NCBI RefSeq assembly: GCF_005222845.1
Contig: NZ_STFZ01000036.1
Span: 241,308 to 305,307, forward strand
DNA length: 64,000 nt
Reading direction: 5' to 3'
Origin: Rhizobium sp. FY34
GTDB taxonomy: Bacteria > Pseudomonadota > Alphaproteobacteria > Rhizobiales > Rhizobiaceae
The translations under genes were made by a program, and so were the position numbers. This document shows, piece after piece, positions 53,989 to 63,021 of the stretch (positions are counted from its first letter, which is position 1; every line of letters begins with the position of its first letter). The notes under the pieces were generated by a model that worked only from the letters and a program-made list of their open reading frames with translations, made no database searches and was not told the origin of the DNA.

Positions 53989-54849
53989 ATGCACAATGTT
54001 TCGCAGCAACAGGCCGCCGAGGCGACACCGGTATCCAGGTCGGAAAACACGCGGTTCTGGCGCGACCGGCGTTTCCGCGACATGGAATGCCTGACGGCCT
54101 CCTTTATCACGCACGAGTTCTCGCCGCATTCGCATGACACGTTCTCCATCGGTGCGATCGAGCGTGGCTGCCAGGTGGCGATGATCCGTGGAACGCGCGA
54201 GCATACCGGTCCCGGCGCGCTTTATCTGATCAATCCGGGCGAGGTGCATGACGGCCAGCCCGGCGCGCCGGAAGGCTATCGCTACCGGATGATCTATCCG
54301 GACATGGAGATGCTGACCGAGATCATCGAGGATGTGACGGGCCGCGCCTTCAACGGCTCGCCCAGTTTCGCCCGCCAGCTGCTCACAGATGCGCCGTTGG
54401 CCGGCGCCTTCAACCGGGCCCACCGCGCGATTGAGGAGGGTGCGGCAACGCTGGAGGGCGAGGAGAGCATGTATGGCGTTCTTGCTGCCATGTTTGCCCG
54501 CCACGGCAGCGATATCATTCGCGCGCCCACGCATGCCGAACCGCTCGCCATGCGCCGCGTGCGCGCCTATCTGACCGAACATTTCAACGAGGATGTCGGG
54601 CTGGAGGCACTGGCCAAGGTGGCCGGTCTCAGCCGCGCTCATATGATCCGGGCGTTCCGCAAACAATATTTCATAACGCCGCATGCCTATCAGACGGATC
54701 TGCGCGTGCGCCATGCCCGCCATCTGCTGCGCAATGGCGCGACCCCGACCGACACGGCGCTTGCCTGCGGCTTTGCCGATCAGGCGCATCTGACACGCCA
54801 TTTCAAGGCGCGCTCCGGCCTGACGCCTGCCGTCTTCCGCGCCGGCTGA
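53989..54849 (+). CDS. AraC-family regulator
   Basis: A 286-residue regulator with an N-terminal cupin-like ligand domain (about 15-120; FSPHSHDTFSIG and LYLINPGEVHDGQP are its marks) and two C-terminal helix-turn-helix motifs (about 185-286; VGLEALAKVAGLSRAHMIRAF in outline, then AHLTRHFKARSGLTPAVFR). The placement before azlC-azlD on the same strand suggests control of amino acid export. A REPIN-like repeat stands between. The Shine-Dalgarno match is weak. Confidence 0.9.
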   Translation: MHNVSQQQAAEATPVSRSENTRFWRDRRFRDMECLTASFITHEFSPHSHDTFSIGAIERGCQVAMIRGTREHTGPGALYLINPGEVHDGQPGAPEGYRYRMIYPDMEMLTEIIEDVTGRAFNGSPSFARQLLTDAPLAGAFNRAHRAIEEGAATLEGEESMYGVLAAMFARHGSDIIRAPTHAEPLAMRRVRAYLTEHFNEDVGLEALAKVAGLSRAHMIRAFRKQYFITPHAYQTDLRVRHARHLLRNGATPTDTALACGFADQAHLTRHFKARSGLTPAVFRAG

Positions 54850-54871
54850 CGCAACCGTCGATTTTTGCGGT

Positions 54872-55040
54872 ACCCCCCTCTGGCTGCCGCCATCTCCCCC
54901 ACAAGGGGGGAGATCCCGTGTGGCCAATGACAGGTTCCATCAACAAGATCCAAGCACTCTCTTTCGTCAATGGCCGGATGGCGGCATCTCGTCTTGCCGT
55001 CTCCCCACCTGTGGGGGAGATGGCGGCAGCCAGAGGGGGG
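54872..55040. repeat. Paired inverted palindromic element (REPIN-like copy 3)
   Basis: The left arm has CCCCCCTCTGGCTGCCGCCA followed by TCTCCCCCACAAGGGGGGAGA (in outline; 54872-54915). The right arm (about 55000-55040) is the inverse: TCTCCCCACCTGTGGGGGAGA, then TGGCGGCAGCCAGAGGGGGG. The core differs from copies 1 and 2 (GGCTGCCGCCA in place of GCCCTGCCGGGC). It fills most of the 315-base gap between the AraC gene and azlC; no gene is seen in it. Confidence 0.8.
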
Positions 55041-55164
55041 AAACCACGGATGCCGCCGGTGCCGATAGGGTGATCCGAGCCGAGCTGGACCGGCTGATCC
55101 GGTCACTTTCCTTCAAGACGCCGCCTGTCCAAGCCGGTAAACCCTGCGCCACCAGGAGGTCTTC

Positions 55165-55866
55165 ATGATATATTATTCGACAAGGGCCGAAATCTTGCAC
55201 GGCTTGCGGGACATCGTTCCGCTGGTGCTGGCCGCCGTGCCGATCGGTTTCGTGTTTGGCGCAGTGGCCGCCGGCAAAGGGCTTTCGGCCGCGGAAGTCA
55301 CGCTGATGAGCACGCTGGTGTTTGCCGGCGGCTCACAATTCGTCGCCATGGACCTGTGGACGCATCCGGCGTCCTGGACGGCGCTCGGCTTTGCAGCGCT
55401 GCTCGTCAACCTTCGCCATGTTCTGATGGGCGCTTCGCTTGAGCGCAGCCTTGGCCGGTTTCGCCCCTGGCAGAAAATACCGACCCTTCTGGTGATGGCC
55501 GATGAAAACTGGGCGCTTGCCGAGTCAAGAGCGCGGCTCACGCCCTTGACGCCAGCCTATTATCTCGGGCTGGCGCTTCCCTTCTATCTCAGCTGGATCC
55601 TCTCCAGTCTTGCCGGCGCGCTGTTTGGCGCTCTGATCGGCGATGTGGCGGTCTATGGCCTGGATTTTGCCTTTCCCGCCGTCTTCATCGTACTGCTGAT
55701 GGGCTTCTGGAAGGGTACCGAGACGGGGCTCGTGCTCCTGGCAAGTGCGATTGCCTCGCTATCCGTTCACACGCTGGTCCCCGGCGCCTGGTATATCGCC
55801 GCAGGCGCCCTGGCCGGGCTTGCCGCCGCCTTCATTCCGCTTGGCAGACAGGAGCAGGCGGCATGA
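55165..55866 (+). CDS. azlC: AzlC-like branched-chain amino acid exporter subunit
   Basis: A 233-residue membrane protein with about seven spans. The AzlC signs are LVLAAVPIGFVFGAVAAGKGLS, LMSTLVFAGGSQFVAMDLW and NLRHVLMGASLERSL in outline. A strong Shine-Dalgarno sequence (AGGAGGTCTTC) stands before ATG at 55165. AzlC acts with AzlD to export branched-chain amino acids. azlD overlaps by four bases (ATGA). Confidence 0.93.
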   Translation: MIYYSTRAEILHGLRDIVPLVLAAVPIGFVFGAVAAGKGLSAAEVTLMSTLVFAGGSQFVAMDLWTHPASWTALGFAALLVNLRHVLMGASLERSLGRFRPWQKIPTLLVMADENWALAESRARLTPLTPAYYLGLALPFYLSWILSSLAGALFGALIGDVAVYGLDFAFPAVFIVLLMGFWKGTETGLVLLASAIASLSVHTLVPGAWYIAAGALAGLAAAFIPLGRQEQAA

Positions 55867-56165
55867 GCCTTGACCCCGCAACACTTGCCGCCATCCTCGC
55901 CATGATGGTGGCCACCGCATTCACACGCCTGTTCGGCGCGGTTCTCGTGCGGCGGTTGACCCTGAGCGACAAGACGCAGAAGGCGCTGTCCACCGTGCCG
56001 CCCGCCGTGCTGATGGCGGTGGTGGCACCCACGGCGCTGGCCACGGGTCTGGCGGAAACCTTGGCCTGCGCGGTCACGGCACTGGCCGCCTTGCGCCTTT
56101 CGCTGCTGCCAGCAGCCGGACTGGGTGTTTTGACCGTCGCGGCCTTACGCGCTTTCGGGTTTTAG
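55863..56165 (+). CDS. azlD: AzlD-like exporter subunit
   Basis: A 100-residue membrane protein with about three or four spans, starting LDPATLAAILAMMVATAFTRL in outline. This small size and the position after azlC are typical of AzlD. The ATGA overlap implies coupled translation so both subunits are made together. A strong terminator follows 20 bases after the stop. Confidence 0.92.
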   Translation: MSLDPATLAAILAMMVATAFTRLFGAVLVRRLTLSDKTQKALSTVPPAVLMAVVAPTALATGLAETLACAVTALAALRLSLLPAAGLGVLTVAALRAFGF

Positions 56166-56184
56166 CTGACGCCTACAAAACCAA

Positions 56185-56208
56185 AACGCCCGGCATCTGC
56201 CGGGCGTT
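56185..56208. terminator. Bidirectional terminator between azlD and dnaB
   Basis: AACGCCCGGC (56185-56194) pairs perfectly with GCCGGGCGTT (56199-56208) around the loop ATCT. An A run on the left and TTTC on the right serve the two convergent genes, azlD (plus) and dnaB (minus). Confidence 0.85.
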
Positions 56209-56214
56209 TCGGGA

Positions 56215-57711
56215 TCAAGGCTCTTCGTATTGCGTGAAGCTTGGATCGGCCAGATCCGCAAAGCGTGTGTATTCCGACTGGAAGGCGAGCTTGACGGTGC
56301 CGGTCGGTCCGTGACGCTGCTTGGCGATGATCACGTCTGCCGTGCCCTTTACCTTTTCAAACAGCTGTTCCCATTCCGGGTATTTCGGATCGTTCAGGTC
56401 GCGCGGTTCCTGGTTCTTCACATAGTATTCCTCGCGGAACACGAAGAGCACCACGTCGGCGTCCTGCTCGATCGAACCGGATTCGCGAAGGTCGGAGAGC
56501 TGCGGGCGCTTGTCCTCGCGGTTTTCCACCTGACGCGAGAGCTGCGATAGCGCCACGATCGGCACATTCAGCTCCTTGCCGAGCGCCTTCAGACCGGTGG
56601 TGATCTGGGTGACTTCCTGCACGCGGTTTTCGCCGGATTTGCCAGATCCCGTCATCAGCTGGATATAGTCCACCACCAGACAATCAAGGCCGCGCTGGCG
56701 CTTCAGGCGGCGGGCACGGGCAGAGAGCTGGGCAATCGAGATACCACCGGTCTGGTCGATGTAAAGCGGCACCTTCTGCATCATCTGGCTGCAGGCCACG
56801 AGCTTTTCGAAATCGGCCTCGGTAATGTCACCGCGGCGGATCTTCGAGGAGGAGACTTCCGTCTGCTCGGAAATGATACGCGTTGCCAGCTGTTCGGACG
56901 ACATTTCGAGCGAGTAGAAGCCGACAACGCCGCCGTTTTTCGCCTTGAACGAGCCGTCCGGCTGCACTTCCGGCTCATAGGAGGCGGCGATATTATAGGC
57001 GATATTGGTGGCAAGCGAGGTTTTGCCCATGCCCGGACGTCCGGCAAGCACGATCAAGTCGGAGCGCTGCAACCCGCCCATCTTGCTGTCGAGAGACATG
57101 ATGCCGGTCGAGATGCCCGAGAGGTGGCCGTCGCGCTCGAACGCCTGCCCGGCCATATCGATGGCCTGAGCCACAGCATCGGAAAAGGTCTGGAAACCGC
57201 CGTCGTAGCGGCCGGTTTCGGCAAGCTCGAACAGGCGCCGTTCGGTATCCTCGATCTGCGTTTGCGGCGGCATGTCGAGCGGCGCGTCATAGGCGATATT
57301 GACCATGTCCTCGCCGATGGTGATCAGCGCGCGGCGTAGCGCCAGATCGTAGATCGCGCGGCCATAATCCTCGGCATTGATGATCGTCACCGCATCGCCG
57401 GCCAGCCGCCCGAGATATTGCGCCAATGTCAGGTCACCGACCCTTGTATCAGCCGGCAGGAAGGTCTTGATCGTCACCGGATGTGCGATCTTGCCCATGC
57501 GAATGATGTCGCCGGCCACTTCGAAGATCTTGCGGTGCAGGGGTTCGTGAAAATGCACCGGCTTCAGGAAGTCGGAGACACGGTAATAGGCATCATTATT
57601 GACGAGGATCGCGCCGAGAAGTGCCTGTTCGGCTTCGATATTGTTGGGAGCCTCGCGATAATGCGGCTCTGGCGGCGCTGCATTGCCAAGTTTGCGCGCA
57701 ACTTCGTTCAT
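56215..57711 (-). CDS. dnaB: Replicative DNA helicase
   Basis: DnaB unwinds the replication fork. The 498-residue protein starts MNEVARKLG at 57711 (a longer frame to 57795 adds a leader not seen in homologues). The N-terminal helical domain is at about 20-125 (IEAEQALLGAILVNN). The RecA-like ATPase has Walker A AGRPGMGKTS near 225 and Walker B VVDYIQLM near 345. Acidic to the C-terminus; no intein seen. It is convergent with azlD. Confidence 0.97.
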   Translation of the reverse strand: MNEVARKLGNAAPPEPHYREAPNNIEAEQALLGAILVNNDAYYRVSDFLKPVHFHEPLHRKIFEVAGDIIRMGKIAHPVTIKTFLPADTRVGDLTLAQYLGRLAGDAVTIINAEDYGRAIYDLALRRALITIGEDMVNIAYDAPLDMPPQTQIEDTERRLFELAETGRYDGGFQTFSDAVAQAIDMAGQAFERDGHLSGISTGIMSLDSKMGGLQRSDLIVLAGRPGMGKTSLATNIAYNIAASYEPEVQPDGSFKAKNGGVVGFYSLEMSSEQLATRIISEQTEVSSSKIRRGDITEADFEKLVACSQMMQKVPLYIDQTGGISIAQLSARARRLKRQRGLDCLVVDYIQLMTGSGKSGENRVQEVTQITTGLKALGKELNVPIVALSQLSRQVENREDKRPQLSDLRESGSIEQDADVVLFVFREEYYVKNQEPRDLNDPKYPEWEQLFEKVKGTADVIIAKQRHGPTGTVKLAFQSEYTRFADLADPSFTQYEEP

Positions 57712-58017
57712 GTCATTCGATCCATCTGTCTTGTCTGCCAGCGCCGCACTGTAGCCAAGCGCGGGAAAGAGGATAGGCGTGTAACGGCAACTCACACCGA
57801 TTCACAGGCCCGATCGGTCGGAAAAGAAATATACCAGCTCTTGCGCTGAATCCGGTTGACTCCGGCTTGCAGCGAATCACCCGGATACGGCCTGCCGATT
57901 ATGAGCCCTTGCATCGGCTTTTCAGCAATGCGCTTCTCCCGTGCCATACCTACCAGCTTTGCGTCTGCGGCATGGCTGACCTGCCGCAAGCGTTGCTTGA
58001 AAAAATCGCGGCAGCGG

Positions 58018-58054
58018 AATAATTGTCTCCATAATAGATAGGAAGCTAATTATA
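58018..58054. promoter_or_regulatory. Candidate MarR operator and promoter in the dnaB-marR gap
   Basis: The 357-base gap between dnaB and the MarR gene holds no gene that I can support; a 61-codon frame there has no ribosome site. An imperfect inverted repeat AATAATTGTCTCC (58018-58030) and GGAAGCTAATTATA (58041-58054) lies 15-50 bases before the MarR start. TTGAAA (57997) and TAATTG (58020), 17 bases apart, could be its promoter. This would allow autorepression. Confidence 0.4.
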
Positions 58055-58068
58055 AGTCTGGATTACCA

Positions 58069-58527
58069 ATGTCGCGCCATACCGTGATCGAGAGGTTGTT
58101 TGACGAGATGACGGCTTTCAGCCGCCGCCTGAGATCGTATTTTGACCTGAAAAGCGAGGAAACCGGCCTGACCCTGACGCGTGCGCGTGTGCTATTTGCG
58201 CTCAGCCGGCGGGGAAGTCTCAACCAGAGGGATCTGGCGCAGGAGATGGAGATCGAAACTCCGACGCTCGTGCGCATTCTCGATGGCATGGAAAAGCAGC
58301 AGTTGATCGAGCGGCGCACGGACGACAGTGATCGTCGCGCCAAGGAAATCCACATGACGAAGGAGGGCGACGCGGCGTGCATCAAGGCACAAGCCTTTGC
58401 CCACGGTGTTCGGATGGAGCTTGTGGCCGGTATTTCGCAAGAGGATCTCGCCGTGTCGCTGCGCGTCCTGACGCAGTTGAACCGCAACCTCCTAGCCATC
58501 GGGCAGGGGAGGGCAGCCCATGCCTAA
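58069..58527 (+). CDS. MarR-family regulator
   Basis: A 152-residue winged-helix regulator. The DNA-binding part is at about 40-105: LTRARVLFALSRRGSLNQRDLA, METIETPTLVRILDGME in outline and the wing RRTDDSDRRAKEIHMT. MarR dimers repress efflux genes until a phenolic or other ligand binds. Its stop overlaps the start of the MFS gene by eight bases, so the regulator is in the same operon as the pump it probably controls. Confidence 0.92.
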   Translation: MSRHTVIERLFDEMTAFSRRLRSYFDLKSEETGLTLTRARVLFALSRRGSLNQRDLAQEMEIETPTLVRILDGMEKQQLIERRTDDSDRRAKEIHMTKEGDAACIKAQAFAHGVRMELVAGISQEDLAVSLRVLTQLNRNLLAIGQGRAAHA

Positions 58528-60151
58528 GCTGACCATTCTTGCCGCCCAGCCAAAGCCGCCGGAGGAAAGATCGCCCTGGCAGAACGTGCTCTACATTGCA
58601 TCAGGTCTGTTCATGTTCCTGGTACAGGGGCTCGGCCTGAATTTCGTGCAGGTCAATCTGTCTCAGTTGCAGGGTACGTTCTCCGCCACCACGGCGGAAG
58701 TCGCGGCCCTGTCTGCCGCCTATATGGCGCCCTATGTCAGCCTGTCGCTCGCCCTGTTCAAGATCCGCGTGCAATATGGCCTTCGCCCCTTTGCCGAGCT
58801 CAGCATCGTTGCCATGGTACTGGCCGCCGGCCTCAATCTCGTGGCCAGCGACCTGCATTCGGCGCTGGCTGTGCGTTTTGTCAGCGGCATGGCGGCAGCC
58901 CCGCTATCCTCTCTCGGCTTCCTCTATGTGCTGGAGGCTTTCACGCCTGAGCGCAAGCTGACCACCGGCCTCAGCATCGCGGTCATCGGCACATTGCTCG
59001 CGGCACCGGTCGCGCGGATCATTTCCCCGCCTTTGATGGAGCTCGACGGTTACCAGTCGCTCTATACGATGGAGCTCGGGCTTGCGCTTATGGCGCTGCC
59101 GATTATCTACCTTTTGCCGCTGACCGCGCCGCCTCGGACCGCTGTCCTGGAGCGCATGGATATCTTCACCTATCTTCTGCTCGGTGTCGGGCTTGGATGC
59201 CTGGCGGTGTTCTTCACGCTGGGCCGCTTCTACTGGTGGCTCGAGGCGCCATGGCTCGGTGTGCTTCTGGCCATTGCCATTGTTTTCCTGACACTGTTTG
59301 CCGTGTTCGAACTGCGGCGGGACAGTCCCTTGCTGGATCTGCGCTGGATCTTCTCACCGACCAACCTGCATCTGATCGCGGTGATGATCATGTTCCGGGC
59401 GATCTCGTCGGAACAATCGATCACCCTTGTCAGCTTCTTCCAGCAGCTTGGCCTGCAGAATGACCAGATGCAGATGCTCTATGGCGTCGTTCTGGCGGCC
59501 ACCTTTGCTGGCTGCGCCGTCTGCGCACGCCTGATGGTTCGGGATCTCCAGGGCACGGCGCATGTCATCGCGCTTGTGCTGATTGCCGCCGGTGCCTTTC
59601 TCGACAGCCAGTCCAACAATCTGACGCGGCCGGAACAGATGTTTCTGAGCCAGGGCATGATCGCCTTTGGCGCGGCGATGTTCCTGCCGCCGGTCATGTC
59701 CAGAGGCTTTGGCTCCTCGTTGAAGAAGGGGCCTGCCTATCTGGTCAACTTCATCGCCATCTTCCTGTTTACCCAGATCACTGGTCTGCTGGTCACAACC
59801 GCAGCGCTTGGCAGTTTCGTGACAATCCGCGAGAAGTTTCATTCCGCGGTGCTGGTCGAGAATGTGCTGCTCAGCAATCCGGTCGTTGCCGCGCGCGTTT
59901 CGCAGCTTTCGGCGGGCTATGCAAAGACCATTACCGATCCCGCACTGTTGCAAGCCGAAGGACTGCAACTCCTCGCCCAGCAGGTGCAGCGCGAAGCCTA
60001 TGTGCTCGCCTATAACGATACATTCTTCGTGCTGTTCGTCATAACCGCCTTTAGCCTTGCCGCTCTTCTTCTTCACCTTGCCTGGGACCAGTGGAAGCCT
60101 GCTTTTGCAGCGCGATCCGCAACAGCCTTGACAACGGACGCATCCAACTAG
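58520..60151 (+). CDS. MFS multidrug exporter, EmrB/DHA2-like
   Basis: A 543-residue inner-membrane exporter with about 14 spans, the DHA2 number. Sequences such as ALSAAYMAPYVSLSLALFKIRVQYGLRPFAE and LYVLEAFTPERKL lie near the first periplasmic turns. It has no clear motif C of proton antiporters that I could pick out. With the HlyD-like gene ten bases downstream it should form a tripartite pump; a TolC-like outer membrane partner is not in the window. Confidence 0.88.
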   Translation: MPKLTILAAQPKPPEERSPWQNVLYIASGLFMFLVQGLGLNFVQVNLSQLQGTFSATTAEVAALSAAYMAPYVSLSLALFKIRVQYGLRPFAELSIVAMVLAAGLNLVASDLHSALAVRFVSGMAAAPLSSLGFLYVLEAFTPERKLTTGLSIAVIGTLLAAPVARIISPPLMELDGYQSLYTMELGLALMALPIIYLLPLTAPPRTAVLERMDIFTYLLLGVGLGCLAVFFTLGRFYWWLEAPWLGVLLAIAIVFLTLFAVFELRRDSPLLDLRWIFSPTNLHLIAVMIMFRAISSEQSITLVSFFQQLGLQNDQMQMLYGVVLAATFAGCAVCARLMVRDLQGTAHVIALVLIAAGAFLDSQSNNLTRPEQMFLSQGMIAFGAAMFLPPVMSRGFGSSLKKGPAYLVNFIAIFLFTQITGLLVTTAALGSFVTIREKFHSAVLVENVLLSNPVVAARVSQLSAGYAKTITDPALLQAEGLQLLAQQVQREAYVLAYNDTFFVLFVITAFSLAALLLHLAWDQWKPAFAARSATALTTDASN

Positions 60152-60161
60152 GTTTTCCATC

Positions 60162-61214
60162 ATGTTCAAACGCTTTTTTTCTCCCGCAACCCTGATGATC
60201 CTCCTTGTCGGCCTGATCGGGCTTGGCCTTGTGCTCTATGCTTGGCGTCTGCCGCCCTTCAACAGCACGGTCGAGATGACCGATAATGCCTATGTGCGCG
60301 GTTACGTGACGACGCTCAGCCCACAGGTCAGCGGTTATGTCGTCGATGTGCGGGTCGCGGACTACCAGACCGTCACAGAAGGTGAAGTGCTGGTGAAGAT
60401 CGATGATCGCATTTACGTGCAGAAGCTGGCGCAGGCGCAAGCCACGCTTGCCAGCCAGAAGGCGGGACTGGAGAATTCACGCCAACAGGAAGTCACCGCC
60501 CAGGCAAATATTGCCTCCGCCGAGGCGGCAGTCACCAGCGCCGATGCGGCTCTCACCCAGGCGCGGCTCGCCGAAGAACGTCAGGAGAACCTCGCCCGTA
60601 ACGGCGTGGGCACCGCCAGCATTCAGGAACAGACGTCGGCTGAACTGCAAAAGGCCCATGCCGGCATGGCGCAGGCCAAGGCAGCGCTGGAGGTTTCGCG
60701 CCAGCAGTTGACGACCATTCTCGTCAATCGCGGCTCGTTGGAAGCCGCCGTCAGCGGTGCGGAGGCCTCGGTCGAGCTTGCCAAGATCGATCTCGGCAAT
60801 ACCGAGATCCGCGCACCGGGCAAGGGACGGGTGAGCGAAGTGGCCACGCGGCTTGGCCAGTATGTCACGGCCGGCAGCCAGCTGATGTCGGTTGTTCCCG
60901 ACGAGGCCTGGGTGATTGCTAATTTCAAGGAAACCCAGCTGGAAGGCATGCAGGTCGGCCAGCCGGTCAGCATCACGGTCGATGCGCTTGGCAACCGGGC
61001 CATCGCCGGCCATATCGAACGCTTTTCGCCCGCTGCTGCTTCGGAATTTGCCGTCATCAAGCCGGACAATGCGACCGGCAATTTCGTCAAGATCGCCCAG
61101 CGCGTCGGCGTACGGATCTCTATCGATCCGGGACAGGAACTGGCCGGCCAGCTTGATCCCGGCCTGTCGGTAGTGGTGCGGGTGGACAAGGCATCCAAGC
61201 CACGCGCCAATTGA
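60162..61214 (+). CDS. HlyD/EmrA-family periplasmic adaptor
   Basis: A 350-residue membrane-fusion protein. One N-terminal span (about 6-27, LMILLVGLIGLGLVLYAWRL) is followed by a biotinyl-lipoyl-like half (TLSPQVSGYVVDVRV), a long helical hairpin (about 90-210, Ala/Gln-rich) and beta-barrel domains (RAPGKGRVSEVATRLGQYVTAG). It bridges the MFS exporter to the outer membrane. In the E. coli emrRAB operon the adaptor precedes the pump; here the order is reversed. Confidence 0.9.
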   Translation: MFKRFFSPATLMILLVGLIGLGLVLYAWRLPPFNSTVEMTDNAYVRGYVTTLSPQVSGYVVDVRVADYQTVTEGEVLVKIDDRIYVQKLAQAQATLASQKAGLENSRQQEVTAQANIASAEAAVTSADAALTQARLAEERQENLARNGVGTASIQEQTSAELQKAHAGMAQAKAALEVSRQQLTTILVNRGSLEAAVSGAEASVELAKIDLGNTEIRAPGKGRVSEVATRLGQYVTAGSQLMSVVPDEAWVIANFKETQLEGMQVGQPVSITVDALGNRAIAGHIERFSPAAASEFAVIKPDNATGNFVKIAQRVGVRISIDPGQELAGQLDPGLSVVVRVDKASKPRAN

Positions 61215-61235
61215 GATTCTCAGTGTGAGCACATA

Positions 61236-61272
61236 AAAAAGGGCCCGGATCAATAAGATCCGGGCCCTTTTT
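61236..61272. terminator. Strong bidirectional terminator
   Basis: A 16-bp perfect stem (61236-61251 with 61257-61272, loop AATAA) has A and T runs at its ends. It separates the convergent HlyD-like gene and rplI, ending both operons. Confidence 0.93.
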
Positions 61273-61292
61273 CATGTGGCTAAACTAAAATC

Positions 61293-61868
61293 TCAGGCGT
61301 CTTCGTCCTGATCGTCGGCATCCGGGTTGAAGAAGTCTTCCGGACGCAGAGCGTCTTCGTCAACGCCGTAGATGGCGTCAACTGAGGTCAGGCTTTCGCC
61401 CTTGGACTGGCGCTCGGCTTCTTCCGGCGTGCGGGCAACGTTCAGTTCAACCGAGATTTCGACTTCGGCATGCAGGTGCAGAACAACCGTGTGCAGGCCG
61501 ATGGCCTTGATCGGGTTGTTGAGGTCAACCTGGCTGCGGCCGATGTTGAAGCCTTCAGCGGCCAGAACGTCGACGATGTCGCGAGCGGCAACCGAACCGT
61601 AGAGCTGGCCGGTTTCGCCGGCGGCGCGAACGACGATGAAGGACTTGCCGTCAAGCGTTTCGGCAACCTTCTGGGCTTCCGACTTGCGCTCGAGGTTACG
61701 GGCTTCGAGCGTCGAACGCTCGGCTTCGAAACGGGCCTTGTTGGCCGCGTTCGAACGCAGGGCCTTGCCGAGCGGCAGCAGGAAGTTACGGGCGTAACCG
61801 TCGCGAACCTTGACGGTTTCGCCCATCTGGCCGAGCTTGGCGACGCGTTCAAGAAGAATGACGTGCAT
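61293..61868 (-). CDS. rplI: Ribosomal protein L9
   Basis: L9 binds 23S rRNA at the base of the L1 stalk. The 191-residue protein has the N-terminal domain [32 protein letters not shown] in outline (1-32) and the central helix (about 40-75). The C-terminal domain ends near 150. An acidic tail (about 155-191, [21 protein letters not shown]) is common in rhizobial L9 and absent in E. coli. SD AAGGATATAACACC. It is the last gene of the rpsF operon. Confidence 0.97.
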   Translation of the reverse strand: MHVILLERVAKLGQMGETVKVRDGYARNFLLPLGKALRSNAANKARFEAERSTLEARNLERKSEAQKVAETLDGKSFIVVRAAGETGQLYGSVAARDIVDVLAAEGFNIGRSQVDLNNPIKAIGLHTVVLHLHAEVEISVELNVARTPEEAERQSKGESLTSVDAIYGVDEDALRPEDFFNPDADDQDEDA

Positions 61869-61894
61869 GGTGTTATATCCTTTCGAAAGTCAGA

Positions 61895-62860
61895 TCAGGT
61901 GTTGGGTGTGTCGGTATTGCGGGCGGGCGTCAAAGCGATCGTCCGGCGCGTATCGGTGAGGCCGATGACAAAGACCGCCAAAAGCGGCAGCAGCATCACA
62001 GAGGAGAGATAGACGAGCACCAGCGCGGGAAAGCGCCAGTCCTTGCCCTTGGTGCGCAGATGCAGGGAGGCAAAGCCTGAGAGCAGAAAGCCCGCACCGA
62101 ACGTGCCGCAGATCGTGGCGCCGATCATGGCCGGCACGCCGCCCAGGAAGGTCAGTAGAATACCGGCGAGAAAGACGAACATCGCATTGCGGTTCATGCG
62201 CAGGGCAGACGGCATGTCTTCGCGCGGGCGAAGCGCACGGCCGCTGCGCGACACGATACGCACAGCCACGTAAAAAGCGGTAAACAGTAGTGTCACCCAG
62301 ATACCGCCCTGGATCAGCGGCAGCATCAGCACGATCATCGATTTCGTCTGCGCCAGCGCTGCCGCATCCGGCACCATGGCGGAATTCTGCTGCTGGAAGC
62401 TCTCCACCATGGCATCGACCATGCGGTCGGTCAGTTCCGGGCCATAGCCGATGACGGCGCCCAGGATGATCACCGCAACCGTCACGAGGCCGCACAGATG
62501 CAGGAGAATGTCGGAGATCGGGTACCAGGCCACAAGATCGTCGGGGCCGCCGATTTCAGAGGCCGGCCGCGCCAGGTTGGCGAGATGCGACAGCCAGCCG
62601 GCCGGCACCAGCGTGAATATGGTCATGGCCAGAGCAAACATCGGCGAAACGAGCAGTGCTCCGATGATGGCGGCGGTGATGATGGCAATGATGGCAGTGC
62701 GGTTGCCCCAGCCAAGGCCGGCGACAAGCACTGGAAGCGCCGAGGACGCATAGAGCACGGAGGCAAACGACGGCTGCGCATTCGCGCCCAGCACGAGCAG
62801 GGCGGCGGCAATGCCGGCAAGGATGCCGGTGGTCAGCACTGTCTGGTTCAATCCGGTCAC
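61895..62860 (-). CDS. DUF2232 membrane protein
   Basis: A 321-residue membrane protein with about eight spans (for example TVLTTGILAGIAAALLVLGA, AIIAIITAAIIGALLV). DUF2232 proteins of unknown role are kept between rpsR and rplI in Rhizobiales. The likely start is GTG at 62860 (MTGLNQTV), with AGGA nine bases upstream; an ATG at 62908 is also in frame. It may have a role tied to the ribosomal operon or to the membrane, unknown. Confidence 0.85.
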   Translation of the reverse strand: MTGLNQTVLTTGILAGIAAALLVLGANAQPSFASVLYASSALPVLVAGLGWGNRTAIIAIITAAIIGALLVSPMFALAMTIFTLVPAGWLSHLANLARPASEIGGPDDLVAWYPISDILLHLCGLVTVAVIILGAVIGYGPELTDRMVDAMVESFQQQNSAMVPDAAALAQTKSMIVLMLPLIQGGIWVTLLFTAFYVAVRIVSRSGRALRPREDMPSALRMNRNAMFVFLAGILLTFLGGVPAMIGATICGTFGAGFLLSGFASLHLRTKGKDWRFPALVLVYLSSVMLLPLLAVFVIGLTDTRRTIALTPARNTDTPNT

Positions 62861-62979
62861 GTCTCGCTGTCCTGCTGTCGAGCAGTTAGGGGATAGAACC
62901 TGAATCAATGTTTCAGGTACTTCATCCCCAACATGGGAATTTCAAGGGTTCCGATCCGCGCCCATCGCGAAAGGGGTGA

Positions 62980-63008
62980 AACCCGCCGGTCGTTGAAACC
63001 GGCGGGTT
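62980..63008 (-). other. Hairpin after rpsR inside the ribosomal operon
   Basis: AACCCGCCGGT (62980-62990) pairs with ACCGGCGGGTT (62998-63008) over 11 bp with a seven-base loop, 14 bases after the rpsR stop. No T run follows on the minus strand. It could be a partial terminator, an RNA processing site or a 3' stabiliser that sets rpsF-rpsR apart from DUF2232-rplI. Confidence 0.65.
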
Positions 63009-63021
63009 CGAAGGTCAGATC

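Noticed and set aside
57856-58041. 61-codon plus-strand frame in the dnaB-marR gap
   Set aside because: No Shine-Dalgarno sequence and a Cys/Ser/Arg-rich product of no family; it overlaps the probable promoter of marR.
62998-63012. GGTTCGAA-like sequence as a tRNA T-arm
   Set aside because: It is the arm of the hairpin after rpsR; no cloverleaf can be drawn around it.
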